A stretch of DNA of 64,000 nucleotides from Bostrychus sinensis (Eukaryota > Chordata > Actinopteri > Gobiiformes > Eleotridae), in NCBI GenBank assembly GCA_020698575.1, contig CM036245.1, positions 3,435,609 through 3,499,608 on the forward strand, given 5' to 3'. Within the stretch, counting starts at the first letter, position 1, and every line of letters begins with the position of its first letter. Below the pieces are notes generated by a model. It ran no database searches and was not told the origin of the DNA. It saw only the letters and a program-made list of their open reading frames with translations. Positions 33,831 through 45,321 of this stretch are shown here, piece by piece. A program made the translations under genes and the position numbers.

Positions 33831-35590
33831 GTACTCTTTGTGCCAGTCCCAAGCCTAGATAAATGAGAGAGTTGCATCAACACCAACATCCTGGACAACC
33901 CCCACCACCCTGCACCTTCACCAGACAGAGGAGCAGCTTCAGTGACAGGCTCCTGTCCTGCTGCACGGACCGGCTCAGGAAGTCATTTGTCCCACAGCCA
34001 ATACGACTCCACAGCTCATCCCTGTAAACTGTAAACAAAGCAGGCTCTGCAGTAACAGACTAAAGGCCGGGACACACCAGGGCGATCATCGACGTGAGTC
34101 TGTTTGGTGAGTTCTGCACCATCGGACGTAGTGGGACAAAGTTGGACATAGTTCTGGCCGATTGAACAAGTCGAATCTGCATCAGGCGTCGTGCTCAATG
34201 AGCTCTGATTGGCTGTGTCCCGTTCACAATTTATCAAACAGCTCGAGTTTAACATCAAAATATAAGAAACTTTCTGTTCTACAACTACTTCATTATTTTT
34301 CCCACATCTGTGACGCTAATGTGCTGCAGTTAGCTTAGCTTACTTGTAGCCTCGTGCTAATGTGCTGCAGTTAGCTTACCTTACTTGTAGCCTCGTGCTA
34401 ATCTGCTGCAGTTAGCTTGCCTTACTTGTAGCCTCGTGCTAATGTGCTGCAGTTAGCTTACCTTACTTGTAGCCTCGTGCTAATCTGCTGCAGTTAGCTT
34501 ACCTTACTTGTAGCCTCGTGCTAATGTGCTGCAGTTAGCTTACCTTACTTGTAGCCTCGTGCTAATCTGCTGCAGTTAGCTTGCCTTACTTGTAGCCTCG
34601 TGCTAATGTGCTGCAGTTAGCTTACCTTACTTGTAGCCTCATGCTAATGTGCTGCAGTTAGCTTACCTTACTTGTAGCCTCATGCTAATCTGCTGCACTT
34701 AGCTTACCTTACTTGTAGCCTTGTGCTAATGTGCTGCAGTTAGCTTACCTTACTTGTAGCCTCGTGCTAATCTGCTGCAGTTAGCTTGCCTTACTTGTAG
34801 CCTCGTGCTAATCTGCTGCAGTTAGCTTACCTTACTTGTAGCCTCGTGCTAATCTGCTGCAGTTAGCTTACCTTACTTGTAGCCTCATGCTAATCTGCTG
34901 CAGTTAGCTTACCTTACTTGTAGCCTCGTGCTAATGTGCTGCAGTTAGCTTACCTTTGCTTTAGCCTCGTCCAGATAAAACTATAATCCTCCTCTGAGGC
35001 AAACAGCTGCAATAATCCAGTCCCTTTTCTTCATGACTGTGATCAGACCAGTTTAATCTAGTGCCCTCTACACTGCCCCACTGCTGCTGATGTTTAACTT
35101 TGCACTGAACGTTCACTACCTACCTCCCTGTAACCTGTAATTAAACTGAATATGCACTGACTGCGGACTTCACTCATCACACCTTATACACTTCTGTATC
35201 CCAACTACTATTTTACACTGTTTTACACTGCCTGTGTCATTCATTTTCATTCACTGTCAACACTGTTACTGTTAATCTGATAGAGCAGACGTACAGATGT
35301 AGATTTATGTTTTTAATCTGTCCCATCCATACTGCTGTATCCCTACTGCTGTTATGTTAGGCATTAGTGCAACACTGCCCTGTTAAGCGGTCTACAGATG
35401 CTACTCAAATACTTGTGATTTTTATTTTTATTCTTATTTTTGTATTTTATTTCTATGTGTTATACTATTACATTTGTTGCATTGTACCTTACTAATATTG
35501 CATGCTGTTTGCTTTATATTTTGTTACTTTGTGAAGTTGCTGCTGGAACTTGAATTTCCTTCGGGATCAATAAAGTAATCTAATCTTAAA
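33831..35590. repeat. LINE-like 3' region interrupted by other repeats
   Basis: 33880-34030 resembles the 3' coding end of a fish LINE (AGGCTCCTGTCCTGCTGCAC... CAGGAAGTCATTTGTCCCAC). 35060-35590 resembles its 3' UTR, ending TTGAATTTCCTTCGGGATCA then ATAAAGTA. A GC-richer block and a 41-bp minisatellite lie between. The family was not resolved. Confidence 0.45.
34315..34970. repeat. 41-bp minisatellite, 16 units
   Basis: Sixteen tandem units of 41 bp, each GCTAATSTGCTGCAGTTAGC followed by TTACCTTACTTGTAGCCTCGT with few changes. Units alternate irregularly between GTGCTGCA and CTGCTGCA forms. The last unit has TTTGCTTTAG in place of TTACTTGTAG. Confidence 0.93.
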
Positions 35591-35674
35591 CATGCAGCAT
35601 AAAAATAACATGTCAAATATATTACTTTATTCTTCTTTTCACTAACCACTTTTATATTTTTGCATACTGATGTT
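35591..35674. other. Short AT-rich spacer
   Basis: Nothing recognisable. Confidence 0.4.
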
Positions 35675-37259
35675 TACAGAAGCACTGAAATGTCACAGTG
35701 AAAGAAAAAATAGTAGCATTTCTCATTAATATGAGAAAGTTTCACATTATAACGTTATAATTTTCTTGTTAAAACGTGACAATATTAGAGTATGAGTGTC
35801 CTGAGTTGGACACTATGGGCCTGAGTCGGACAGGCTCACCTTGTGGCATTTTTTGGTCTTCTAACAGAATTTCATAAAGACTTTAACTGGCTAACGGTAG
35901 ATAAACAAAAACTCCACATATTGCTCTACCTCTGTGGTCATTTTTGTGTATTTATGCTAAGTGTTTATAAAATAATCATGATATGAAAGTAATTTTGATA
36001 GGGAAATGTGCAGGGAATGCTCAGGTCACATTCGGGCGACGTTCTTTCAGTGATCTTAGTGTTTTTGTAGCTAACTTTGTCCGTCTTATTATTTTCTGAT
36101 TAACGTTAGCTTAGCCCACAATCTTATTTTGAAAAAACGGAAACAAGAAGAAGATGAAGATTTGTGAATGTAAATATCCCAGCCTTGAATTAGAACCAAT
36201 CACAAGCAAAAAATCCAGGAAATAAGGCCTAAAACGCCAGAAAGGTGAGCGTGTCCGATATTGGAACGTTCGTGTGTTCGACTCAGGGCCAGAGCACTGC
36301 CGAGCTTAAACCTCGGACAATAGCGCTATTTCATACGGCCACAATAAAATATTTGTTAAAGAAACTATCCAACCAATATATCGTTATAAACGTAAGAAAA
36401 TGTACTTTAATTTTGTACAATTTGCATTAATGAAGATATTAAATGAGTGACTTTATGACTTGTTGAAGATAAAAAAGTAATAGAATTTTAGCCGAAAGTG
36501 TCCGACTCAGGACACACAAATGTTACATTAAAATTAGATAACTTTCTTGTTATAACTAGATAATTTTCTCGTTATACTGTAATAACTTTCTTGTTATAAT
36601 GAGCTCATGTTTTCCCTTGGTTGCCAGTTTAGTGGTGATACTGTTCATCATCATGTTAGGGCTTCATAAGAAGATAAACAGTGCCTCCATTGGCTTTTCC
36701 ATCTGCTCCATCCTGGTGTGGTCTGCACTGCTCTGACTGACAGTTCTGAAGTGTAACATCTCTGAGGCATCATGAAAAAACATGAGCTTAATTTATTCAT
36801 TCATTCATTTTCTTCCGCTTACTCCCATGAGGGGTCGCGGGTGACTGGAGCCTATCCCAGTAACTATGGGCCATAGGTGGGCTACACACTGGACAGGGGC
36901 CAGCTTGTCACAGGGCTAACACTGAGACAAACACAGACAGACAAACATTCACTCTCATTCATTCACTAGGGGTGATTCAGAATCACCAATTCACCTAACG
37001 CATGCATGTGTTTGGACTTTGAGCTTAATTTAACCAACTGTATATAAGGAACTTTTTATACGCCAATGAGTAAGTAAACTATATTTTCGTTCTAGCTAGA
37101 AAATTATTACATTATAACGAGAAAAATTTATCTTGTTTAAATGTAATATTATCACATTTGAACAAGAAAATTATCTTGTTATAACATGAAACTTTCTCGT
37201 ATTAACAAGAAACGCTGCCAATATTTTTTCTTTCACTGTGGCAGTTCAGTGCTTCTGTA
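35675..37259. mobile_element. TA-flanked element with terminal inverted repeats over 120 bp
   Basis: The left end TA-CAGAAGCACTGAAATGTCA and right end GGCAGTTCAGTGCTTCTG-TA are inverted. The match continues inward through GTGAAAGAAAAAAT, GAGAAAGTTTCA and TTATAACGTTATAATTTTCT-type sequence for over 120 bp. The TA on each side suggests a Tc1/mariner-type target. The interior includes two GTCCGACTCAGG-like motifs near 35800 and 36500, a SINE-like insertion (36796-37020) and a hydrophobic exon-like ORF at about 36630-36735. No transposase is recognised. Confidence 0.75.
36784..37032. mobile_element. SINE/LINE-tail-like insertion with 12-bp target duplication
   Basis: GAGCTTAATTTA occurs at 36784-36795 and again at 37021-37032 around a 225-bp insert that begins TTCATTCATTCATTTTCTTC and contains GGAGCCTATCCCAG and TCACAGGGCTAACAC, landmarks of a common fish dispersed repeat. 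The long, variable-type duplication indicates retrotransposition into the surrounding element. Confidence 0.8.
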
Positions 37260-39881
37260 GTTGTATTTTGGAATGTGTAGTATTACTAAACAGCCCGCCA
37301 TATCTCTGTTACTGCTCTGACAAGTGAAGTAGTAAACTATGATGACGGCAAAGGCAGGACAATATGAATGAATGAAGAGTTGATAATGTTTGCTTGACGT
37401 GTGGTGGTAAAATACAATTATAATTACTATAAGTACAAACCAGCACGCTATGTTTTCAAAGTTTTTCAAAGATTTTATAATCATATAGCCTCATGAACGT
37501 TTTTACAACTCCAGGTCTGTTTCTGTTTAGGGAACAATATTAGAACATGGGACATGGGATAAAGCTTTGGACTCCTATTTTCACAGAGCGTTATCATTTC
37601 AGTCTGTTGGATAAACATTTCCTGATGCAATACTTTCATGAGTGAATGATGTAAGCTCGATAAGATTCTTGTTGATGTTGTTGCTTCTGCGGTGGACATT
37701 AGGGACTGGCTCTAATTTTTTAACGAGACTCCAGAGACTGACCCTTTGGACGCGCTCCCTTTGGCTCCTCATTAGAGCGGTCAGCTGTCTCCACTGGTTT
37801 AAACCTCACTCTGATGTATGTTTATATGACTCTGGGGACTGAGGGCATTTAGGAAAGTGTCCATCTTCTAACCTTCCCTGTGGAACTTGAGATAGTTAAC
37901 ATAATACCATAAAGGCTCATTTATTCTCTACGTTAGCGCTCTGTTCGTCTTATGCATTCATTCTGCCATGCATTGGTTAATTTCCTCAGAGTTTGTGGAT
38001 ACAGACAAATGGAGCAGTACATGTGTTGACCGCTGGGGGCGCTACTGAACACAGCTCAAAAGTCACAGCAGAAGAAATGGACAAACTTTTAAGGAGAGAC
38101 TAGAGCTAAATTTAGTAATTACTCCTCTTTTTCATAAAATGTGATGTAAAAACCTCATCCAGGGCCACCATGTTTGTTGTGGTTGTCGCTCTTTTTCTCC
38201 CAGTGCTTCTAAAATCTTTGGCTGTCGGCGATTGCCCCCTACTGTTCATTTAACATAACACACACACTGATATAGAAAATTAGAAAAAATGAGAGAGGCT
38301 TCAAAACTACTGCTGCTGTCTGCTCTCTTCTTCAGAAAGGTGAGCGCAAGACAGTGGCCGTTGTTACGAGTGTTGATAATGGAGTTTATTCACGTTTTAC
38401 TGAGAGAAGAACACTTGCGTACATGACAGGGCTCATAGTCGTGCGCGCTTGCATGCATGAGCAGCCGCGCCATGGCCCACCTCCTCAAACCGTGCCAAAG
38501 TCCTGAAGCATACCGTGCCCGGGCGTGGTTTGGAGCACTCACATTAGGCAACTGTGCCATGCTTTAGGGGCGTTCCGGACTTGGGCACGGTTCAATTGGC
38601 CTAGGTGTGAGTACACCCCAAGACCATGTCTGGTCCAACTTTAGACCCTCCTACTGTTCAGGGTTAACTCCACAGCTGAAGCTAGGCTGCTCTAGGAGCT
38701 AGAAGCTGGGGGAAGTATGGTGCACTGAGCCTCTGTCCTCTGTTTCATCTGCTGCTCCTCTTCTATCACTGTCATTAATATAATTTAATATTCTATATCT
38801 CCAAGCAGTTCATTGCTGTTCACAGGTTGTCCCTCTCTCCCTGTTTCAGATGCCTGGCTGCTGGCAGAGGTCCCGGTGACAATTGGATTTTAGCTGACCT
38901 CATCTGTGCTCCTGTCCCGACCTGTGGGCCCTCAACCTCACCCCCACTCCCCTGGACCCCTACCTCGCCCCCCACTCCCCTGTCTGGATGAATCCTTACA
39001 GAGTGAACTATGATCCTATCGATGAGCTAATGAACTAACTCCTGACACATGTTGCCTGTCCGTCCTGGGAGAGGATCTCTCCTTCAATATGAGCTCCATA
39101 AGGTTTCTTCTTTTCCCACAGCTGCGTTTTTTTTAGGAGTTTTTCCTTACCAAGAGGGAGGGTCTAAGGACAGGAGTTTCCTGGGTCTGTTTAGTTTAGT
39201 GTAGTTATTGTTTGTGTTGATTGTGTGTTTATGTTTGATTAACTGTTTGTGAAGCCCTTTGATGAGACTTTTGTTGTGATACTGGGACATACAAATAAAA
39301 GTGAATTGTTCTCCTACTTTTACAAATGTGCAGGTCTCTCCGTATGTTCTCCAGTCTGCAGCAAGTGGGCAACATAGGTACAGAACGGTTCTTCTTTGTT
39401 TGTGCCTCATGTTCCTCGCCCCCTACATTTGGAAGTACAGCACTGTCGTCAAAACTGTTTATTTAAGGAAAGGTGACCGAGTTCCACTCTAAGAAAATGA
39501 ACATCTTTTTTTCTTTGTTTTTGCCAAAAAGAACACAACACTCTGTTGCCCTCTGCTGCCCTCTTCTCCTGTTTCTTTATGGCACCAGTAGAGTACTTAT
39601 TAAAAATGTTCTTTTTTAGTCAGATAATGTTTTTAAAGGCTGTAAAACATGCTGCTGTTCTAGAGGAGACAAAGACAATGGTTTAAAAATATGAAGAAAA
39701 GCAGAATATAGAGCCTTTAACAACAGCATTAGAAAAACTTTTAGACTTCTCTCCCTTCTGTCCCTCTGGACACGTGTGTGTTGACTCCTCTCCATAGTAA
39801 CGTCTGTGTGAAGCCTTTATTAACTCTTCTCCTCTCCCTCCTCTTTCTTTAACACCCTCCTCTGTATCACCGACCCCCGAC
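37260..39881. other. Intergenic DNA with dispersed repeats, no gene
   Basis: Includes a repeat-like stretch at 38440-38630 (TAGGTGTGAGTACACCCC end). At 38840-39305 there is a fish dispersed repeat containing GGGAGGGTCTAAGGACAGGA and ending near CATACAAATAAAAGTGAATTG. Otherwise no feature is supported. Confidence 0.5.
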
Positions 39882-40837
39882 ATGAACGTCTCCTTCTCCG
39901 TGTCCTTCTCCGTCTACTCCTCCCTCAGCTCCATTCGACTTGTTTCTGCTCGTCCTCACCCTGGTCCTGTATGCTCTCGGACTTCTCCTGACGTCCTTCC
40001 TCGTCCTGGTCATCTCCTCGGACGCCCGTCTTCACCGTCCCATGTACGTTCTGCTCATGAACCTTGCACTGAGCAGCGTCGTCGGTGGCTCCTCGTTCTG
40101 CCCCACCGTTCTACGATTTTTACTGCTGAACGAACTGCAAGTCGTCTTTGGGGGAATGTCTCACGCAGGTGTTTTTCACAAATGTCTACAGCGGATGCGT
40201 TTTCTGTATTTTAGGCCTGATGGCGTTCGATCGTTACGTGTCCATTTGCAAACCTTTACGTTACCACGCGATTATGACACCAACGAGACTCAAAATCATG
40301 CTGTTTCTCGTCTATTTCGCTCTCATCTCCATGTCGGCTATCCAAGTTCACCTAACCTCGCGGCTAACTCTTTGCGAATACTCCATAGACAAGCTAATGT
40401 GTGACACATTATCAGTTTCGAAGTTGGCCTGTCACCGCACGACTCTGATCAGCATGTTCGGCTTGTGTTGTGCTATCTGTTTCATAATATGTCCGTGTTT
40501 TCTTGTGATTCTTTCGTACGTTAACATTTTTATTGTCATTCTAAAGACCTCCAAACACTCTCAGAAGAAGGCCTTGAAAACGTGCACGCCGCACCTCGTA
40601 ACGTTTGTGAACTTCTCCGTGGTGTCGTTTTTCGGTGTGATCTACAGCCGCGTTGGTGACAGAGTGCCCAAGTCGGTGAATATTGTCTTTAGTTTGGTGT
40701 TTTTCATCGTCCCGCCTTTGCTCCATCCGGTCATATACGGGATTAAGATGCAGGAAATCCAACAGAGCATCAAAAGGGCTCTTTATGATCACATAACACA
40801 CATTTATTGCAACTTTAATACACATTTTATTGGATAA
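39882..40837 (+). pseudogene. Odorant receptor pseudogene of a divergent subfamily (two frameshifts)
   Basis: A full-length odorant receptor (about 318 codons) of a subfamily unlike the others here. It starts MNVSFSVSFSVYSSLSS with a glycosylation site at NVS. It has TM2 LHRPMYVLLMNLALSSVVGG, TM3 end MAFDRYVSICKPLRYHAIMT, TM6 start KALKTCTPHLVTFVNFS and TM7 PPLLHPVIYGIKMQEIQQS. The frame changes near 39938 (before FLLVLTLVLYALGLLL) and near 40165 (before VFFTNVYSGCVFCI). The long C-terminal open frame (40148-40837) starts in TM3. As read, no complete receptor is made. GC is lower than in the 20 kb and 28-31 kb receptors. Confidence 0.88.
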
Positions 40838-40959
40838 TAAATACTGTTTTATTATTTTATTTTAAACATAAATACATGCGCCATAAAAATATATTGAACC
40901 GTGGTTCTTAAACTGTGGTTTAGGGGCCACGGGTGGAGGTCCTCAAGAGTCTTTAGCAG

Positions 40960-41290
40960 TTTTACTTAGTCCTGGTTTAACCCTGGTATAGATCTTGTTT
41001 AGTCCTGGTTTAGACCTGGTTTAGACCTGGTTTAGTACTGGTTTAGACCTGGTTTAGTCCTAGTTTAGACCTGGTTTTGTTGTACTTTAGACACGCATTA
41101 TTCCTGATTTAGACCTAGTTTTGGTCTGGTGCTGCTGCAGATTTAGTTCTAGTTAAGACCTTGTTTGGATCTGGTTTAGTCCTAGTTTAGACCTGCATTA
41201 GTCCTGGTTTAGACCTGGTTTAGATTTGGTTTTGACCTGGTTTAGTCCTAGTTTAGACCTGGTTTAGACCTGGTTTAGGTCTGGTGCTGC
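40960..41290. repeat. Degenerate GGTTTAGACCT decamer array
   Basis: About 330 bp of loosely tandem GGTTTAGACCT / GTCCTGGTTTAG units (10-11 bp), starting about 120 bp after the OR stop at 40837. The same motif family occurs at 15375, 31530, 46320 and 59800. Confidence 0.75.
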
Positions 41291-41922
41291 ACAGAACAGA
41301 GCTGCCAGGGTTGTTCTTGGTTGTTCTCACTTATTTTGGTTGAAGGTAAAAGACAAATTAAAGTGGAGCCAGGTCGGCTCCGGTGTCAGAGCCTCGTCAG
41401 CTGTGGGTCAGTACAAGACAAACCAGAAGCCGCTGTTGTTTTAAAATAAGACTAAAGCAAACACTCATGAGTTATATTTAACTGATGTGATGTGAAAATT
41501 CATCTGGATGTATTGTGTTTTTTACTTTATATACATGTATTTAAAGTGATATTGTGATAGTGTATTTTATATATAATCTAAATTGACATTTTAAACCAGG
41601 GGTTGGCAGCATCCAGAGAACATTCTGGTCCCCAGCCAATATTTTCTGGTCTGTGAGATGGTTTTGAAAATGATGATTGTTTTCATTCATGACTCTGAGT
41701 TGTGTGGACACCATAACAGTCAGAGCTGAGCTTTTGTTTGCCCTAGAAATGTGTTATACATTATTTCACTTTTTTTTTCTATAAATTTAACTTAAACACA
41801 CTAACTCAGACTGTGTTACACACAGGACACACATCTCTGCTAATAGGGTTCCAAGTAAAGAAATAAAATAAATATACTGGTTTATTTACACTAGTGATAG
41901 TCAACTGGTGGGCGATGGCTCA

Positions 41923-42155
41923 AAAGTGTGTCATAGTTTTAATGTTTATCTTCTTCAAGGCCTAACAGATGTTTTATGAAGATGAACAAGTGAATAAAAA
42001 CAAACATGTGCCATGAAGTTGGTGGTACGATGCCTGTCAGAAGCCACTGATTTATGAATTGTTTTACCGTAGTTCTCATTGTACTCTTCGAACTGGAAAT
42101 TTACAGAAAATAAAAGTTTTTGTACCAACAATACTGTACACAGAATGGTTTCTTT
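41923..42155. repeat. Segmental duplication fragment (pairs with 57757-57985)
   Basis: About 230 bp nearly the same as 57757-57985, including TTTTATGAAGATGAACAAGT, GGTACGATGCCTGTCAGA and AACAATACTGTACACAGAAT. It marks the left part of the tandem duplication of this region. No ORF of note. Confidence 0.8.
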
Positions 42156-43870
42156 CTCCATAGAGTCTGGAAACCTGCTGTGACAGTGCTGTGCTGAATG
42201 TTATATAAAATATTAAATAAAAGGTATTTTTGACATCTTATTCTGATGGTTCACAACCTTTTTTGTCTTCTGTAGCCCCTCCCTCATATGTGTTGATACA
42301 CCTGCCTTTAAAAAAATAAAAACAATATAAAAGCCTATCACATTTATACGGTGTCTGGGAGGGGACATGATGAGGAAAAAATTATGTGAGTGATCTTGCA
42401 ATACTTTTGCGAGATAATTATTTTGTGAAATTACACTTCCGGGTCAGTTGGCTATATCAATATCAACATACAAAGGAGCATGAATGGGGAAATTCGATAG
42501 ACTTTTATTTCTAATTAGCTTTAAAATACAGAGACCTAACAGTAGTGATGGCCAGTAGGCATGGTGTAATTTTAAGTGAAAGGCATCAGTGGTGCCTACA
42601 GGATTTTACTTGCGCACTTTGCGCAACTTGCTGGCAACTGCTGCTGGCAACTTGCGCAACTTTTGAAGTTGTGCACAGAGCCAGCACCGTTCCTCCTGAC
42701 CCAGATACAAACACTGGCCCATCACATGTGCACACACGCACATGGTCATAAGAAATAAGACTGACAAATAATAAACGATAAACCTCACCTATTTGAGGTT
42801 ATCTCTGCTCCTGGCGATGTTAACTTAAATAAGGGCAAGACTTATAAACATTACAATATAATGTAATGACACTGTTCCACTCCAGTGTAATGTGTCAGTG
42901 TACATTTGTTTGATCGTAATTATTGTGCTTTTGTAGACTGACTCCTGTAGACCTGCTGTGTGCGGCCACCAGGCAGAGCCACTTAAAACACAGTAGACTC
43001 AGAGCAGACAGTACACGCAGCCCGTGAGCTGTATCAACTAAGTCTAGACTAGGAAAGGCACAGGACAGCAGTAAGGTTTCAGAGTCATGTTTCTCCTCTG
43101 CATGTGGAGTGTGCAGTCTTCTCCGCGTGATGGTGTTTCATGGCTCAAGACTCTCTGTGATCCTCAGCGTGTTAGCTCGAGCTTACAGATGCATTTGAGT
43201 AAAAGAACAAACTGACGTGGTGTGTCATGGGTGCTCTGGGGTCCAGTGGGGGAGTCAGTTTTTGCCAGACTTGTGAACAAAACGCCCCCTGCCGCCATAT
43301 TGACGATAAAGTGAATGTAAACAAATGCCAACTCCGATAGAAAGCGGAATTGGACAGCGCGTATATCCTACATTCTCTAGCTTTACTGTTAGAGCTTAAA
43401 TGACAAGGCTACAGCTATGCATGCACTGTTATTCAGGTCAGTGTCTCCTCTCCAACCCTGTTGCAAATAAACCATCCACACTCACTCTGTAGATCAGTGG
43501 TATAAATATCACTATGTGATCATACACTGTTGACACTTTCGTAATAACCTGTTTACACAGTTCATGCTGTAGTCTGTGGGCCATTACTAGGTAATATATA
43601 TCAATAGTCTGATCCTTAAAGTTAAAGTGACTTAACCCTTGTGTGCCCCAAAAGGTCCCTCTGCAGTCACCTTCCTCAGGGGCTGTGAGGGGGTCTACAG
43701 TACCCCCTCGGTCTGAGGACCACCTTTCCCATTCGCAGATAAACATAGTAGACAGGGGGATCTGTCAGGCAGAGACGGGGGTCTAAAGTAGAGGACCCCC
43801 TTCCCATTCAAACGCCACCTAGGGGCAGCACCAGATAACTTCAGTTGGCTACTATGCTATAGAAGCGCGA

Positions 43871-43906
43871 CCCCCCCCCCCCCCACACACACACACACAC
43901 AAAAAA
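43871..43906. repeat. C(n)-(CA)n microsatellite
   Basis: A run of about 15 C is followed by about nine CA/AC units and then A(7). Confidence 0.9.
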
Positions 43907-43989
43907 ATTGTGGTTTGTTTTTTTTTTGCGGCAGAGAGAGACCGCAGAATGTCTCCTTACTAGGTGTCCTGCATCATTGCACTGTAACA

Positions 43990-44780
43990 GCGATATCCCT
44001 TGATGAGCGTCATGTCCTGCTTGAGATCTAGGCTTGAATTTTCACCCGGGGTCTCATTCTCACACTACAGCTCCACTACCAGCGAGCGCCTCCGGGTCAT
44101 CGGGATACGCAACGGCAATAGGAAGGTTGACCGAGAAGATGATGAAGAAACAGATCAGCTTTGGTGCAAGTCCCGCGACACCGACCCACGATAGCGGCAC
44201 ACAAGGCCTCAGGGGTCATGTTATCTACATTCCTCACGCACTTCCACCCTGAGCTAGAGGACATAGCGATTGAGATAACCAACCTGGAAGGGGGCAGCAG
44301 GCGTGGTGCGACCTGGGGGCCCGTGGATCAAATCGAGTTGCAAGACCAGAAAGGCAAGCCGTTTGTTGGGAGATGAGTTGGCCCCCGTCAGGGAGTTGGG
44401 CGTGGTGTGAGCAACTGCCGCTCCTGTACCATCCCGGCCCGGAAGTCACCGTGGACAAAAGGCTGGTTCCGTTCACAGGTAAGGGGAACGGGCGCGTCTC
44501 TCTCTCTCTCTCTCTTTTCTTTCTCCTGTCCTGTTGTATAGTCCTAGCCTATGGCCTACTATCCTTGTCCCCAGCGGCTATTCTTCGAGAGGGGCCTCAC
44601 CGTGCTGGGAACGCTGCGGGTCAACAGAGCAGAGATCCTGTGCAAACTGGTCAAGCCCAGGAGCAGACAGGTCGCGTCCTCCGCGTTCACGTTCACCGAG
44701 AGGTCGCCCTGGTCTCCTACCTCACAGAGAACAAGAATCTGCTGATCCTCACCACCGGCCACCGCAAACCCCTGTAGTAT
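43990..44780 (+). pseudogene. piggyBac-like transposase remnant
   Basis: Scattered frames encode pieces of a piggyBac-family transposase (PGBD type). About 44221-44340 gives HFHPELEDIAIEITN and GATWGPVDQIELQ (N-terminal domain). About 44374-44480 gives DELAPVREL, then in another frame YHPGPEVTVDKRLVPFTG, the family's catalytic 'VDEQLVPFRG' box with Glu changed to Lys. About 44570-44770 gives LFFERGLTVLGTLRVNRAEI and, after another frame change, VALVSYLTENKNLLILTTGH. Most of the catalytic core between the last two blocks is missing. The gap is bordered by CAG|GTAAGG and a polypyrimidine tract with CCCCAG, resembling intron ends. The element ends were not found. Confidence 0.65.
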
Positions 44781-45194
44781 TTATTGATATAACACAATGT
44801 TTTTAACGTATATATAAATATATATATGAAAAGCCGTTTATGAATTTTTTTTTTTTTTACCAACCAATACACCAACATGACGTGATTAAAAGCATCGGGA
44901 AAAATAACGTCATTGTCCAAACCTTTCAATACACAGTGCACTAGTACTGCAGTAAAACGTAATTGATAGTTTAGAGACTGACTGAGGGAGATTTGGAGCT
45001 TTCAGAGCTGAGACCTTTGACAGTTTGTCCCTTATTCAGTTGCATCATATTAAAGACATAAAGCCATAGCTTTGTGTACTTTGATGATTTGAAACTGAAG
45101 CTTTTTTGTCACTTGGTTAAGTTCAAGTGCTGTGAAAAAATGTGTCCCAGGTTTTTTCACCTAAGGCAACACTTTTAAAATCAATCAGTCGCCC
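44781..45194. other. AT-rich spacer, no gene
   Basis: AT-rich DNA with a T(12) run. It ends at the point where homology to 58678 onward begins. Confidence 0.4.
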
Positions 45195-45321
45195 AATCAT
45201 CAATTACTGTATAAGTGAGGGGGTACTTATGGTAAGAAAAAGGGCACGGGGGTACACAGGACAAAAAAGTTTGGAAATCACTGCTTTACAGAGACTTTAT
45301 TAATATTTTACAGGTGACACA

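Larger units (their letters stand above)
40838..43870. other. Intergenic DNA, repeats, no gene
   Basis: Includes the decamer array at 40960-41290 and the duplicated block at 41923-42155 (see separate entries). The rest is mixed sequence without a recognisable gene; the 102-codon minus ORF at 43438-43746 has no visible domain. Confidence 0.5.

Noticed and set aside
44161..44376. A functional host gene at 44.2-44.8 kb
   Set aside because: Frames break between blocks and most of the catalytic core is absent; called a piggyBac remnant.
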